DNA from: Syntrophaceae bacterium UBA6087
GTDB lineage: Bacteria > Desulfobacterota > Desulfomonilia > UBA1062
NCBI GenBank assembly: GCA_002448235.1
Contig: DIXF01000016.1
Coordinates: 62,001 to 126,000 of the forward strand
Direction: 5' to 3'
DNA length: 64,000 nucleotides
Shown piece after piece: positions 18,493-26,746 of the stretch (positions are counted from its first letter, which is position 1; each line of letters opens with the position of its first letter). A program made the position numbers and the translations under genes. The notes beneath the pieces were generated by a model. That model ran no database searches. It was not told the DNA's origin and was given only the letters and a program-made list of their open reading frames with translations.

Positions 18493-19455
18493 TCAGGTCC
18501 CGCCGACTTTCTTTCCGGAACCCGTGAAGTCGATCCTTGTCTTGATAACTTCGACGTCTGTGTTTGCACGGGCAGTGCCCAAAAAACGTTCGAGCACATT
18601 GCCCGGGCGGAGAAAACGCTTGACGGGCAGCCCCTTGTCATCGAATGAGATCTCGACGATTCCATGCTTGATGATCGTGACCTCCTCGGCGGTATTGTCA
18701 AAGGATATCGTGCTGCCTTTGGGAATATTCAGAAGTGTGACGGCATCGCTGCGGAGGGTAAAGAGGGGCTGAAGACGCAAATCTTCACCGGCCTTTTTCA
18801 GGATGCGCTTTTCATAATGCGTCTCGAGGGATTTCCTCAGCCCCGGATAGCGGCTGCAGAGCTGAGTCAGCTTTCTGGCTGGCACCCTGGTAATCTCGCT
18901 TTTTTCCATTGCCTGAACCGTTGCAGAGCGTCCCTCCCGGGAAAAGAAACCGAGCTCGCCGAAGACGTCGCCCGGATGCATCAGGGCGATCCGCTCGCCG
19001 TCGCGTATAACCTCGAGCGACCCGGAGACGAGGATAAAGATGTCTTCACCCTTATCTTTCTGTTTCACGACACAGGCCCCCTTCTTGAAACGTACGAGCT
19101 GCATGGCATCGAGTATGTCCATGAATTCTTCCATGGAAAGCCCGGTGAGCAGTGATGTGTCATCCTTTCTCCAAACCGCGCTGCTTTCGGCGAACTCCTT
19201 GCACGCATCTCCCCTAAGCCCCATGGAGAGAAGGAGCCTCAGCAGCATTGCGTGGGCTTTGGGGTGGCATCCGAGGACGGTTCTGGCGACTTTGGCCGCA
19301 CCAAGAGCCTTGAAAGGCATTCTTGCCTTCAGGTATTCCTGGATAGAGCACCGGAAGAGATCGATCGCCTTTTCCGCATCACCGTTTTTCGCCTCCTGCT
19401 CCGCCTTTCTCAAGAGATCTTTCGGGTTTTGTTGCGGCTGAACAGCCATTTTCAT
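18493..19455 (-). CDS. Cyclic nucleotide-binding domain protein with TPR-like N-terminus
   Basis: Residues 1-100 of this 320-residue protein are helical and TPR-like (AEQEAKNGDAEKAIDLFRCS). Residues about 115-225 form a CRP-type cNMP-binding beta barrel with FILVSGSLEVIRDGERIA and HPGDVFGELGFFSREGRSATVQA; the FGE-L ... R-SA pattern keeps the Glu and Arg that contact the nucleotide. No DNA-binding domain follows; the last 95 residues are an unassigned beta-rich piece (SFDNTAEEVTIIKHGIVEIS). It likely works as a cytosolic adaptor. It is convergent with the methyltransferase gene, 17 bp apart. Confidence 0.8.
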   Translation of the reverse strand: MKMAVQPQQNPKDLLRKAEQEAKNGDAEKAIDLFRCSIQEYLKARMPFKALGAAKVARTVLGCHPKAHAMLLRLLLSMGLRGDACKEFAESSAVWRKDDTSLLTGLSMEEFMDILDAMQLVRFKKGACVVKQKDKGEDIFILVSGSLEVIRDGERIALMHPGDVFGELGFFSREGRSATVQAMEKSEITRVPARKLTQLCSRYPGLRKSLETHYEKRILKKAGEDLRLQPLFTLRSDAVTLLNIPKGSTISFDNTAEEVTIIKHGIVEISFDDKGLPVKRFLRPGNVLERFLGTARANTDVEVIKTRIDFTGSGKKVGGT

Positions 19456-19666
19456 ACAAGCCTCCTGTCATATCATGAAATAGCTCCTCTTTTCGGAAAT
19501 GGTGCCGGATGGCTCCGTGGAAGCAGGATCTGATCCGAAAATGGAACACATATGTGCAATCCATTAAAGATAATCACGGACAATGCTTTTTCAAGCCCGG
19601 GTATCGTTTGATGGAAGCGGAGCGGCGAGGGCTTGGTGAATGTCTTAACGGGCCGGGCGCAGGAGA

Positions 19667-20752
19667 CTATAGGCAGTGTTTCTGGAGGAAACGGGCGATA
19701 TGAGAGCTTGCACATCCGTCACCGAAAGGATTTTCCGAGCCGAATGAAGCGCTGCCCGCCATATCCTGTGCGGCCTGGAATATCATCCCGGGATCGGGAG
19801 CGACCAGCGTGTTGGCACCTGCCAGGACGGTCTCGGGCCACTCGGTGGTATCCCTGACCGTGACGCAGGGGCTCTTCAGGAGGAAGGCCTCCTTCTGCAC
19901 ACCTCCGGAATCGGTAATAACACAGCGGGCATCCCTGATCATGGCGAGCATGGAGAGGTAGCTCACGGGCTCGACTACCTGCAGCCTTTCCCCTATGGAC
20001 CGGACGGTTTCGGGGTACATGTTCCGTGTCCTGGGATGAACCGGGAAGATGACGGGGACCTGGCGGGAAATGATCTCGAGCCCTTCCCATATGGCCATGA
20101 ATCTCCCGCGGTCGTTGGTATTTTCGGCCCTGTGGATCGTTGCCAGGGCAAAGGGCAGGCAGTAAGGATGCGAGATGTTCTCCTTCGAGAACCTGATGAG
20201 TGCGTCATACATCACGTCTCCGGTAAACAGCCCGGTTATTCCTTCGTTTTTCAGCAGTGCGACGGCGTTCATGGTCGGGCAGAAGTGGTATGAGGCAATA
20301 TGATCGGTGAGTATGCGGTTGACCTCTTCGGGCATGGTCCTGTCAAAGCTCCGCACCCCTGCCTCCACATGGCCGACTTTGATGTTGAGTTTCGCTGCGC
20401 TTAAGGCCCCGGCCAGAGTCGAATTGGTATCTCCGTAGACGAGCAGAAGTCCGGGCCTCTCGGCAAGCAGCACTTCTTCGATGGCTTCCAGCATCCGTGC
20501 GGTCTGCCGTGCATGGCTGGAAGATCCTATCTCCAGGTGGTAATCCGGATCATCGAGCTTCAAGGCATCGAAATGCACATCCGACATGGCGTAGTCATAA
20601 TGCTGCCCGGTATGGATGACCTTATACGGTATCCCGAGGTCCTTGAATGCCCGGGCGACGGGGGCGAGCTTGATGAACTGGGGCCGTGCACCCACTACGT
20701 GCATCACAAAAGGCCCCGTGCTCGCTGCATCCGAACGTTTTTTCATGGTCAA
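19667..20752 (-). CDS. wecB: UDP-N-acetylglucosamine 2-epimerase (non-hydrolysing)
   Basis: This 361-residue protein shows the family pattern throughout: VGARPQFIKLAPVARA near the N terminus, HTGQHYDYAMSD, GDTNSTLAGALSA, HVEAGVRSFDR with PEEVNR, TIHRAENT, and DSGGVQKEAF with VRDTTEWPET near the C terminus. It interconverts UDP-GlcNAc and UDP-ManNAc, feeding surface polysaccharide synthesis. It lies about 21 kb from the O-antigen locus, so the sugar may be shared with another glycan. The neighbour upstream is the diadenylate-cyclase-like protein, 101 bp away on the same strand. Confidence 0.93.
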   Translation of the reverse strand: MTMKKRSDAASTGPFVMHVVGARPQFIKLAPVARAFKDLGIPYKVIHTGQHYDYAMSDVHFDALKLDDPDYHLEIGSSSHARQTARMLEAIEEVLLAERPGLLLVYGDTNSTLAGALSAAKLNIKVGHVEAGVRSFDRTMPEEVNRILTDHIASYHFCPTMNAVALLKNEGITGLFTGDVMYDALIRFSKENISHPYCLPFALATIHRAENTNDRGRFMAIWEGLEIISRQVPVIFPVHPRTRNMYPETVRSIGERLQVVEPVSYLSMLAMIRDARCVITDSGGVQKEAFLLKSPCVTVRDTTEWPETVLAGANTLVAPDPGMIFQAAQDMAGSASFGSENPFGDGCASSHIARFLQKHCL

Positions 20753-20853
20753 CCGGCTGTCCTCCGTCCATGATTCATTTTCAGGCCTTCCAGATACTCC
20801 AGTACAGCGGGAACAGTCAAATCTTATTTCATGGGAAAGGCTTGCGGCCTGTT

Positions 20854-22053
20854 CTAGAGAGACATGGACACACTGCAGTCCGGCCAGTACAAGAGGGTTT
20901 TGTCCTCGCCGAGTACGAACGCTCTCACGGGTCCGTCCTGGGAAATAACAAAAACCAGGCTGTCCTCGTATGCCCCTGCAAAGGCCATTGCCGAGTTGTG
21001 GCGTGTGCCGAGCCTGGACGGGTCAAGCGTCTCCCCCCCCCCTTCTCCATACCCATCCGGCCCGGTGATGATCGGGCCTTGCCATGGCGGAGCAGAAAGC
21101 ATGGCGCCGAAGCAGATAAGGTTGAGCTCTGAGGTAAGGACAACAGCACCGTCTATTGTCCCTAGCTGGGCAAGGAATTTGATTCTCTCCACGATGGCTT
21201 TTCTCATGGCAATGCTGGTCGCTACATCGAGATCGTTCCGGAGAAGCGGCTCCAGCAGGTACTGGACGGTCGTTGTTTCATGAAAACTGAAACGGGGGAT
21301 AAGATACCGCAGGCGCAGGTTTTCAGGAGGCAGCAGGACAAAGATTGAACCATGCCCGCGTGCCGCTGCTTCCGACAGGATCAGCTCCACTGCGTCCTGG
21401 TAAATACGCCAGTAGGAATCGCCGTATTTGGCGTACAAGACATGGTCGCGGACAGAGTTTATCATGTAGTGGCCGAGAGATTTTACCGTAAAGGGCGAGG
21501 GTGTCGCCGGGGTAAATTCTCCGTTCAGGATACGCCCGATCTGATTGTGATGGCGTGCGATGAGGAGTGATCCTGCATTATTCGCATACAGGGTGAAAAG
21601 ATCCGGCCGATAGGCGAGCTCTCCATAAACCCACAAGGGGATCTCGTTGAATCGTGACGAGGTGGGAGAGAAGGTAAATATGCCCCAGATCGTGAGTTCT
21701 CCTCCACCGGCCATCAGGCCGACAGCCATGGCGCTTACGCCGGGGTCCAGGGCCGGGGCGAGCTTTGCTATGGAATCTACGGTCAGTGGCAATGGCGTGG
21801 TGAGATGGAGGAGATACTCCGGAGGCCGCTTTACCGTGCTCGATCTTCCCCCGATATCAGGATCCGCCAAGACGAGAGTGAAGCGTATAGGGCGCCCCTC
21901 CTCCCGTTCGAGGCTTGCGAGAAAAGCGATCTCAACGGCCTTCTTTATCTGGCTGAAGGGAGGAAGAGGGGTGTGGATTTTCTCCTGGAGCGGGTGAGCC
22001 TGATCCAAGGACCATGTTTCGATGATCTTCTTAATAATATGATCCTCAAACAT
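20854..22053 (-). CDS. Protein with diadenylate-cyclase-like (DisA_N-type) C-terminal domain
   Basis: The 399-residue protein has no signal peptide. Residues 1-280 are not recognised (central part YGELAYRPDLFTLYANNAG). From about residue 295 it resembles the c-di-AMP cyclase domain: DGA motif at 301-303 (IDGAVVLTSE), then LGTRHNSAMAFAGAYEDSLV with RHN at 351-353, then VFVISQDGPV. Active cyclases carry DGA and RHR; here the last Arg is Asn. Diadenylate-cyclase-related domains joined to an N-terminal module have been described as probable nucleotide sensors, which is the best fit. A run of ten G (minus strand, 21042-21033) encodes Gly residues about 340-343. Catalysis versus sensing cannot be settled by sequence reading. 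Confidence 0.65.
   Translation of the reverse strand: MFEDHIIKKIIETWSLDQAHPLQEKIHTPLPPFSQIKKAVEIAFLASLEREEGRPIRFTLVLADPDIGGRSSTVKRPPEYLLHLTTPLPLTVDSIAKLAPALDPGVSAMAVGLMAGGGELTIWGIFTFSPTSSRFNEIPLWVYGELAYRPDLFTLYANNAGSLLIARHHNQIGRILNGEFTPATPSPFTVKSLGHYMINSVRDHVLYAKYGDSYWRIYQDAVELILSEAAARGHGSIFVLLPPENLRLRYLIPRFSFHETTTVQYLLEPLLRNDLDVATSIAMRKAIVERIKFLAQLGTIDGAVVLTSELNLICFGAMLSAPPWQGPIITGPDGYGEGGGETLDPSRLGTRHNSAMAFAGAYEDSLVFVISQDGPVRAFVLGEDKTLLYWPDCSVSMSL
21033..21042 (-). repeat. G10 homopolymer tract inside the diadenylate-cyclase-like gene
   Basis: Ten consecutive C on the plus strand (G on the coding strand) encode part of Gly-Glu-Gly-Gly-Gly-Glu just before the RHN motif. The reading frame is open with ten bases. 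A one-base slip would remove the last 55 or so residues, including the RHN motif. Confidence 0.75.
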
Positions 22054-22325
22054 TATTCATATAGTATATCGATAAACCGGGATATCTCAACGACGTAGGG
22101 ACAGCTTTGTGCATCAATATGCATCCTTTAGCTCCCCACGCTCATCCAAATAGTACAACAGGCTAATCTATTTGCATCCATGGCCTGTCAGACGTGTCCT
22201 TTTCGGCAGTGCACGGTAAAACAACCGGTCGTAGGCCTTTGACCTTATTTACCGGTGGTGTCGTTATACAAAGTCTTTCTTCGGGGAGGTCTTTTGTTAA
22301 AACAGCAAGGGGAAGAGTTATAGTC

Positions 22326-24257
22326 ATGCAGAAGAAAGAACATCATGTGCACGATGAAACGGTAGGGAAAAGACCGGATTCCGAGACGATCGAGATCTTC
22401 GATAAACTGGATATGGGGGTTATACGTATCGATAATTTTTCCCGTCCGACCTATTCCAACCCCCGTTCGGAAGAGATACTCAGGATGTCTCCGGAAGAAT
22501 ATGCAGGCAGACCCATCTGGGACGCTTTCCCTGCCCCGCTCGCCAGGCAGCTTGCCAAAGAGCTCGACCGTGCCCGCAAGAGTGATGCAGCCGTAAGCTT
22601 CGATTCTTATTACGCCGATCCCCAGCCCATCTGGCTTCGTTTCCGATGTCTGCCCGCCGGGGAAGGGGTCACAATTTTCTTTGAAGACATTACCGAGATC
22701 AAGAATGCCGAGGAATCTTTACGGAAGGCGAACGATGACCTCGAGCGGCGGGTTCAGGAGCGGACAAAAAATTTGCGGCAGACGAACAGGAGGATGGAGG
22801 AACAGAAAGAACTCCTGCTCACGATTATCGACAACATCCCTGTGATGTTGACCTTCTACGATCCGGCCGGGACAGTCAGGCTCGTAAACAGGGAGTTTGA
22901 GCGGCTTGGCGGATGGTCCCTGGAAGAAGCCCGAAGCATGAACCTCGTAGCGGCGATATTCCCCGATCCCATTTACCGCAAGGTGGTATGGGAAAACATG
23001 ATGAATGCAAGACCGGGCTGGAAAGACCTCGAGATGACCACGCGCTCAGGGAAGTTCATGCATAGCTCATGGGCAAATGTCCGCCTTTCCGACGGCTCGC
23101 TGATCGGGATCGGCATCGATATCAGCGCACGCAAAAAGATGGAGCAGGACCTGCTCCGGCTTGCCAGCGCCATCGAACAGGCCGATGAGGGGATCATGAT
23201 CCTCAACCAGCAGTGGGAAATCGAGTATGTAAACCCCGCTTACGAGAAAATCAGCGGATTCCCCAAAGATGAGCTCATAAACAAACCGGTGTATTTCCTG
23301 GAAAGCTTTTTTATCGACAACACCTATCAGGAAATCATCCGCAGGGTGAAGAAAGAAGGAAAGGCCTGGAGCGGCCATCAGAAAAGAAAGAAGGCCTCAG
23401 GCGAGCTCATCGAGGTGAATCTCACCGTATCGCCCGTATTCGGCCCGCAGAACGAAATCATCAATTATGTATTTCTGGCAAAGGATATTACCGAGGAGCT
23501 CCGGTTCCAGCAGCAGCTTCTCCAGGTGCAGAAGATGGAGGCCATCGGCAATCTGGCGGGAGGAATCGCCCATAACCTGAAAAATGCCTTTACCCCCATA
23601 CTGATCGACACCGAATTACTCATCGAAGACCTGGGAAAAGACAACCCGTCCTATCCTGTCCTGGAGGAGATGCTCAAGGCCACCCGTCAGGGCATAGATC
23701 TGGTAAGGCATCTCCTGACGTTCAGCCGCCGGACTCCCCAGAGGAAGAAACCCATTGATACCGTTCCCATCGTGCGGGAAGTCATGAACTTCCTCAGAGC
23801 CTCTCTGCCCAGTACCATCGAGATCCGTTCCCGGATCGGCCTGGATGAGGCAATGACCCTTGCGGATGCAACGCAGATCAAGCAGGTTCTGATCAATCTT
23901 GGCAGCAATGCCGGGCATTCCATGGAAAAGCAGGGAGGGGTCCTTGAGGTGGAGCTTGAGTCTGAAACCCTGGATGTACAGTCAGCGTTACGAGTGTCGC
24001 CCGATCTTGACGCCGACTCCTATATCCGGATCAGGGTGCGGGATACGGGGCACGGCATCGATGGAGCTGCTATAGAGCATGTCTTCGAGCCTTTTTTCAG
24101 TACGAGAGGTGATGGAGAAGGGACCGGCCTGAGCTTGTCGGTCGTACACGGGATCATAAAAGACCATCAGGGCTCCGTTGCCGTCGAGAGTTCGCCGGGG
24201 GAAGGAACGACCTTCACCGTGTTTCTGCCGAAACTGAAGGAGGGCTCCGGAGATTAG
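22326..24257 (+). CDS. Multi-PAS sensor histidine kinase
   Basis: The start chosen is the ATG at 22326 (GGGGAAG upstream); the frame is open further upstream to 22194. The 643-residue protein has no transmembrane segment. Order: PAS (about 20-125), a coiled coil (NDDLERRVQERTKN), PAS (about 160-270), PAS/PAC (about 280-400), HisKA with phosphoacceptor His in GGIAHNLKNAFTP, and HATPase_c with NLGSNAGHSM (N box), DTGHGID and GEGTGLSLSVVHG. The AHNLKN H-box is the type found in NtrB/hybrid-kinase relatives. There is no receiver domain and no adjacent regulator gene. The signal is presumably cytosolic. Confidence 0.88.
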   Translation: MQKKEHHVHDETVGKRPDSETIEIFDKLDMGVIRIDNFSRPTYSNPRSEEILRMSPEEYAGRPIWDAFPAPLARQLAKELDRARKSDAAVSFDSYYADPQPIWLRFRCLPAGEGVTIFFEDITEIKNAEESLRKANDDLERRVQERTKNLRQTNRRMEEQKELLLTIIDNIPVMLTFYDPAGTVRLVNREFERLGGWSLEEARSMNLVAAIFPDPIYRKVVWENMMNARPGWKDLEMTTRSGKFMHSSWANVRLSDGSLIGIGIDISARKKMEQDLLRLASAIEQADEGIMILNQQWEIEYVNPAYEKISGFPKDELINKPVYFLESFFIDNTYQEIIRRVKKEGKAWSGHQKRKKASGELIEVNLTVSPVFGPQNEIINYVFLAKDITEELRFQQQLLQVQKMEAIGNLAGGIAHNLKNAFTPILIDTELLIEDLGKDNPSYPVLEEMLKATRQGIDLVRHLLTFSRRTPQRKKPIDTVPIVREVMNFLRASLPSTIEIRSRIGLDEAMTLADATQIKQVLINLGSNAGHSMEKQGGVLEVELESETLDVQSALRVSPDLDADSYIRIRVRDTGHGIDGAAIEHVFEPFFSTRGDGEGTGLSLSVVHGIIKDHQGSVAVESSPGEGTTFTVFLPKLKEGSGD

Positions 24258-24269
24258 GAAAAGATCAGG

Positions 24270-24304
24270 AGCCGGCTGCGGCCGGAATCAATGCCGGTCC
24301 GGCT
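24270..24304. terminator. Possible bidirectional terminator between convergent genes
   Basis: AGCCGG (24270-24275) and CCGGCT (24298-24303) pair, with an inner CCGG/CCGG pairing around an 8-nt loop. It lies between the convergent kinase and SPOR genes. Flanking T/A tracts are short, so the strength is doubtful. Confidence 0.4.
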
Positions 24305-24829
24305 TTAGAGCTTCATCACGACGCATTCTTTTTGAAGCCTGCTGCTGAGTGTGCCGCAGTACCGTTCAGCCACTTCACGGGTATGGAAGCTCCCCCATCG
24401 AACGATGTACCACCGGCTGCTTTCTTCGACCACGCACTTCAGGTGTGACTTGCCTTCAAGCTCTGCTGCGTACTGCTTTGCCGCCTCATGGGATTTGAAT
24501 GAAGCGATCTGCACGCTGTAACTCTCGCCCGAAGGAGAATGATTTTTATCCTGAAGCAGGAGGATGTCCCAGTAGGAGTACTCGAAGCTGCCCGTTGAAC
24601 TTTTCTGAGGTACTTCCTTTTCGCCCGTGACCGCAGCTTTATCCTGGTTTTTTGCTACGAGCTTGTTCAGCTTGGTTTCCAGGGGATCATAGGAGTACTC
24701 GGGCCGGGCACTGATCGTGGAGAAGAGAACGCTTGCCCCGGCAAGGATTCCCAGAGACAGGAAGAGCAAGGCGATGTTTTTAGGAAGCGATTGTTTATTC
24801 GTGTTTTTTCGTTTCCTCGCCATGCCCAC
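24305..24829 (-). CDS. SPOR-domain membrane protein
   Basis: The 174-residue protein has a short basic cytoplasmic tail, a transmembrane helix (about 20-38, IALLFLSLGILAGASVLF), a linker, and a C-terminal SPOR domain (about 100-174; SYSVQIASFKSHEAAKQYAA ... WYIVRWGSFHTREVAERYC). SPOR domains bind denuded peptidoglycan, mostly at the division septum. The GTG start directly follows the argS stop codon and has GGAG 9 nt upstream; an ATG two codons later is an alternative. It appears co-transcribed with argS. Confidence 0.88.
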   Translation of the reverse strand: MGMARKRKNTNKQSLPKNIALLFLSLGILAGASVLFSTISARPEYSYDPLETKLNKLVAKNQDKAAVTGEKEVPQKSSTGSFEYSYWDILLLQDKNHSPSGESYSVQIASFKSHEAAKQYAAELEGKSHLKCVVEESSRWYIVRWGSFHTREVAERYCGTLSSRLQKECVVMKL

Positions 24830-26491
24830 CTACATACTCTCCGGGGCATCAATGCCCATGAGGCTCAGTGCATTCGCCAGTACCTGCCTCACCGAAGCGA
24901 TGAGGATCAGCCGTGCCGCAGTCAGCTTTATATCGTCCGATATCACGCGGTTCCTATTATAGAACCGATGAAAAGCAGTTGCAAGCTCAAGGAGATAAAA
25001 AGATATGCGGTGCGGCTCCAAATCCGCTGCACAGGATACGACTACATCCGGATACGTGGCGATGGTCTTGATGAGTTCGAGATCGTCGCCCGTGGTGAGC
25101 ATGCCTTCCTCAAGCCGTGCGATATCGGGCGTAAGGCCCTGTGACGCCGCGTTCTTGAGAATGGAACATATCCTGGCATGGGCGTATTGGATGTAGTACA
25201 CGGGGTTCTCTTCGCTCTTCTTCTTTGCGAGATCCAGGTCGAACACCAGCTGGGCGTCGCTTTTTCGCATCATGAAGAAATACCTGCACACATCCTTGCC
25301 CACCTCGTCGATAATCTCCTTTAAGGTGACGAACTCTCCGGACCTGGTGGACATTGATACGGGCTGGCCTTCCCTGACAAGAGAGACGAGCTGGATCAGA
25401 AGTGCATGGAAATTGTCGCTTTTCGCACCCAGGCCTTCGATTGCGGCTTTCATCCTCGGGACATACCCGTGATGGTCGGCTCCCCAGATGTCGATTATCT
25501 TGCCGAAGCCTCTGTCGAGCTTGTCTTTATGATAGGCGATATCCGGAGCAAAGTAGGTGAGCGAGCCGTCCTGCTTCCGCAAAACCCGGTCTTTCTCATC
25601 GCCGTACCGGGTGGTCCTGAACCACAGAGCGCCGTCCGCCTCGTAGCTCAGATCTTCTTTCCGGAGAAAGGACATCGTATTTTCGACCTTGTGATCACGG
25701 TACAGAGTCGATTCGCTGAACCAGTTGTCGAAATGGACATTGAACAGAGCGAGGTCTTCCTTGATGCCGCCCAGGATATCCGTGGACGCGAACTCTCTGC
25801 AGAGGGCTATCGCCTCCATCTCGCCCATGTCCAGGATACCGTTCCCGTGGATCGACCGAAGCTTTGCCGCGATGTCTCTGATATAGTCGCCCTGGTAGCC
25901 GTTGTCCGGGAAGGGGTCCCCTTGGCCGAGGAGCTCCCGGTACCTGCAGAGCACCGAGAGGCCGAGTATGTTCATCTGGTTTCCCACATCGTTGATGTAG
26001 TATTCCGCTTCGACATCAAACCCTGCCGCCTTCATGATCCTGGCGAGGGTGTCGCCTACAGCGGCGCCCCTGCCGTGCCCTACGTGGAGGGGACCTGTAG
26101 GGTTGGCGCTCACGAATTCCACCTGCACCTTTTCGCCTTTTCCGAAATCGCTGAACCCGTAACGTCCCTTGAGTTCGAAAACCGTATCCAGCACGCGCAC
26201 CCACATGAGCGGGGATACAGAGAAATTGATGAACCCGGGGCCGGCGATCTCGACCTTATCGAAGGTTTCGGTCAGGCGCTCCATGCGCTCCTTGATAAGC
26301 CCGGCGATTTCCCGGGGCGGCCTTTTGGCCCTGGACGCCATCACCATGGCGATATTCGAGGCAAAATCTCCGAACTCCTTATTGGCAGGGGTGCTGAGCG
26401 TTATCGTACTGAGATCGCAGGAGGGAATGGCCTCTTCGTTCATCAGGGATGCAAGCGTTTCCTTAAGCAGGGATTCTATCTGTTCTTTCAC
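24830..26491 (-). CDS. argS: Arginyl-tRNA synthetase
   Basis: This 553-residue class I synthetase is of normal length. The HIGH motif appears in NPTGPLHVGHGRGA (about 130), and the KMSKS region is the altered VSMSTRSGEF, as is usual in ArgRS. The N-terminal ArgRS-specific domain (DFASNIAMVMASRAKR) and the C-terminal DALR anticodon-binding domain (RLILIASVRQVLANALSLMGI) are both present. It charges tRNA-Arg, one isoacceptor of which lies at 6.9 kb. Confidence 0.97.
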   Translation of the reverse strand: MKEQIESLLKETLASLMNEEAIPSCDLSTITLSTPANKEFGDFASNIAMVMASRAKRPPREIAGLIKERMERLTETFDKVEIAGPGFINFSVSPLMWVRVLDTVFELKGRYGFSDFGKGEKVQVEFVSANPTGPLHVGHGRGAAVGDTLARIMKAAGFDVEAEYYINDVGNQMNILGLSVLCRYRELLGQGDPFPDNGYQGDYIRDIAAKLRSIHGNGILDMGEMEAIALCREFASTDILGGIKEDLALFNVHFDNWFSESTLYRDHKVENTMSFLRKEDLSYEADGALWFRTTRYGDEKDRVLRKQDGSLTYFAPDIAYHKDKLDRGFGKIIDIWGADHHGYVPRMKAAIEGLGAKSDNFHALLIQLVSLVREGQPVSMSTRSGEFVTLKEIIDEVGKDVCRYFFMMRKSDAQLVFDLDLAKKKSEENPVYYIQYAHARICSILKNAASQGLTPDIARLEEGMLTTGDDLELIKTIATYPDVVVSCAADLEPHRISFYLLELATAFHRFYNRNRVISDDIKLTAARLILIASVRQVLANALSLMGIDAPESM

Positions 26492-26683
26492 AATGGTCCT
26501 CGTGTACAGCCTTCTTCAAAGATTGTATGCTCATTTATCGGGCTGCCTCATGTAAACATCAAATCCCCGGTCTTTGTCCAGTGTTTTTGATAAGAAAAAC
26601 CCGATATGAGCATTTTTCACAGAGGACCGTCCGAAGGCTTTCCCCCCGGCAGTGCGGCAGTCAGAGTAAACTGTTTGTATATT

Positions 26684-26712
26684 GACATCAAATATCAGAG
26701 CCTCTATAAACT
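26684..26712 (+). promoter_or_regulatory. Sigma-70-type promoter of hrcA-grpE-dnaK
   Basis: TTGACA (26684-26689) is a perfect -35 box. TATAAA (26705-26710, spacer 15) or TAAACT (26707-26712, spacer 17) serves as the -10. The CIRCE operator begins 5-7 bp downstream, so it covers the transcription start, as expected for HrcA repression. Confidence 0.75.
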
Positions 26713-26716
26713 ATTG

Positions 26717-26743
26717 TTAGCAGTTAAGGTAAGCGAGTGCTAA
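26717..26743 (+). promoter_or_regulatory. CIRCE operator (HrcA binding site)
   Basis: The right arm GAGTGCTAA (26735-26743) is a perfect match to the CIRCE consensus. The spacer is exactly 9 nt, and the left arm TTAGCAGTT (26717-26725) differs at two of nine positions from TTAGCACTC. The hrcA gene starts 3-6 nt later, which indicates autoregulation by HrcA. Confidence 0.9.
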
Positions 26744-26746
26744 AAA

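Noticed and set aside
25406..26590. 394-codon plus-strand frame
   Set aside because: Antisense to argS, whose motifs are unambiguous; composition mirrors the argS codons.
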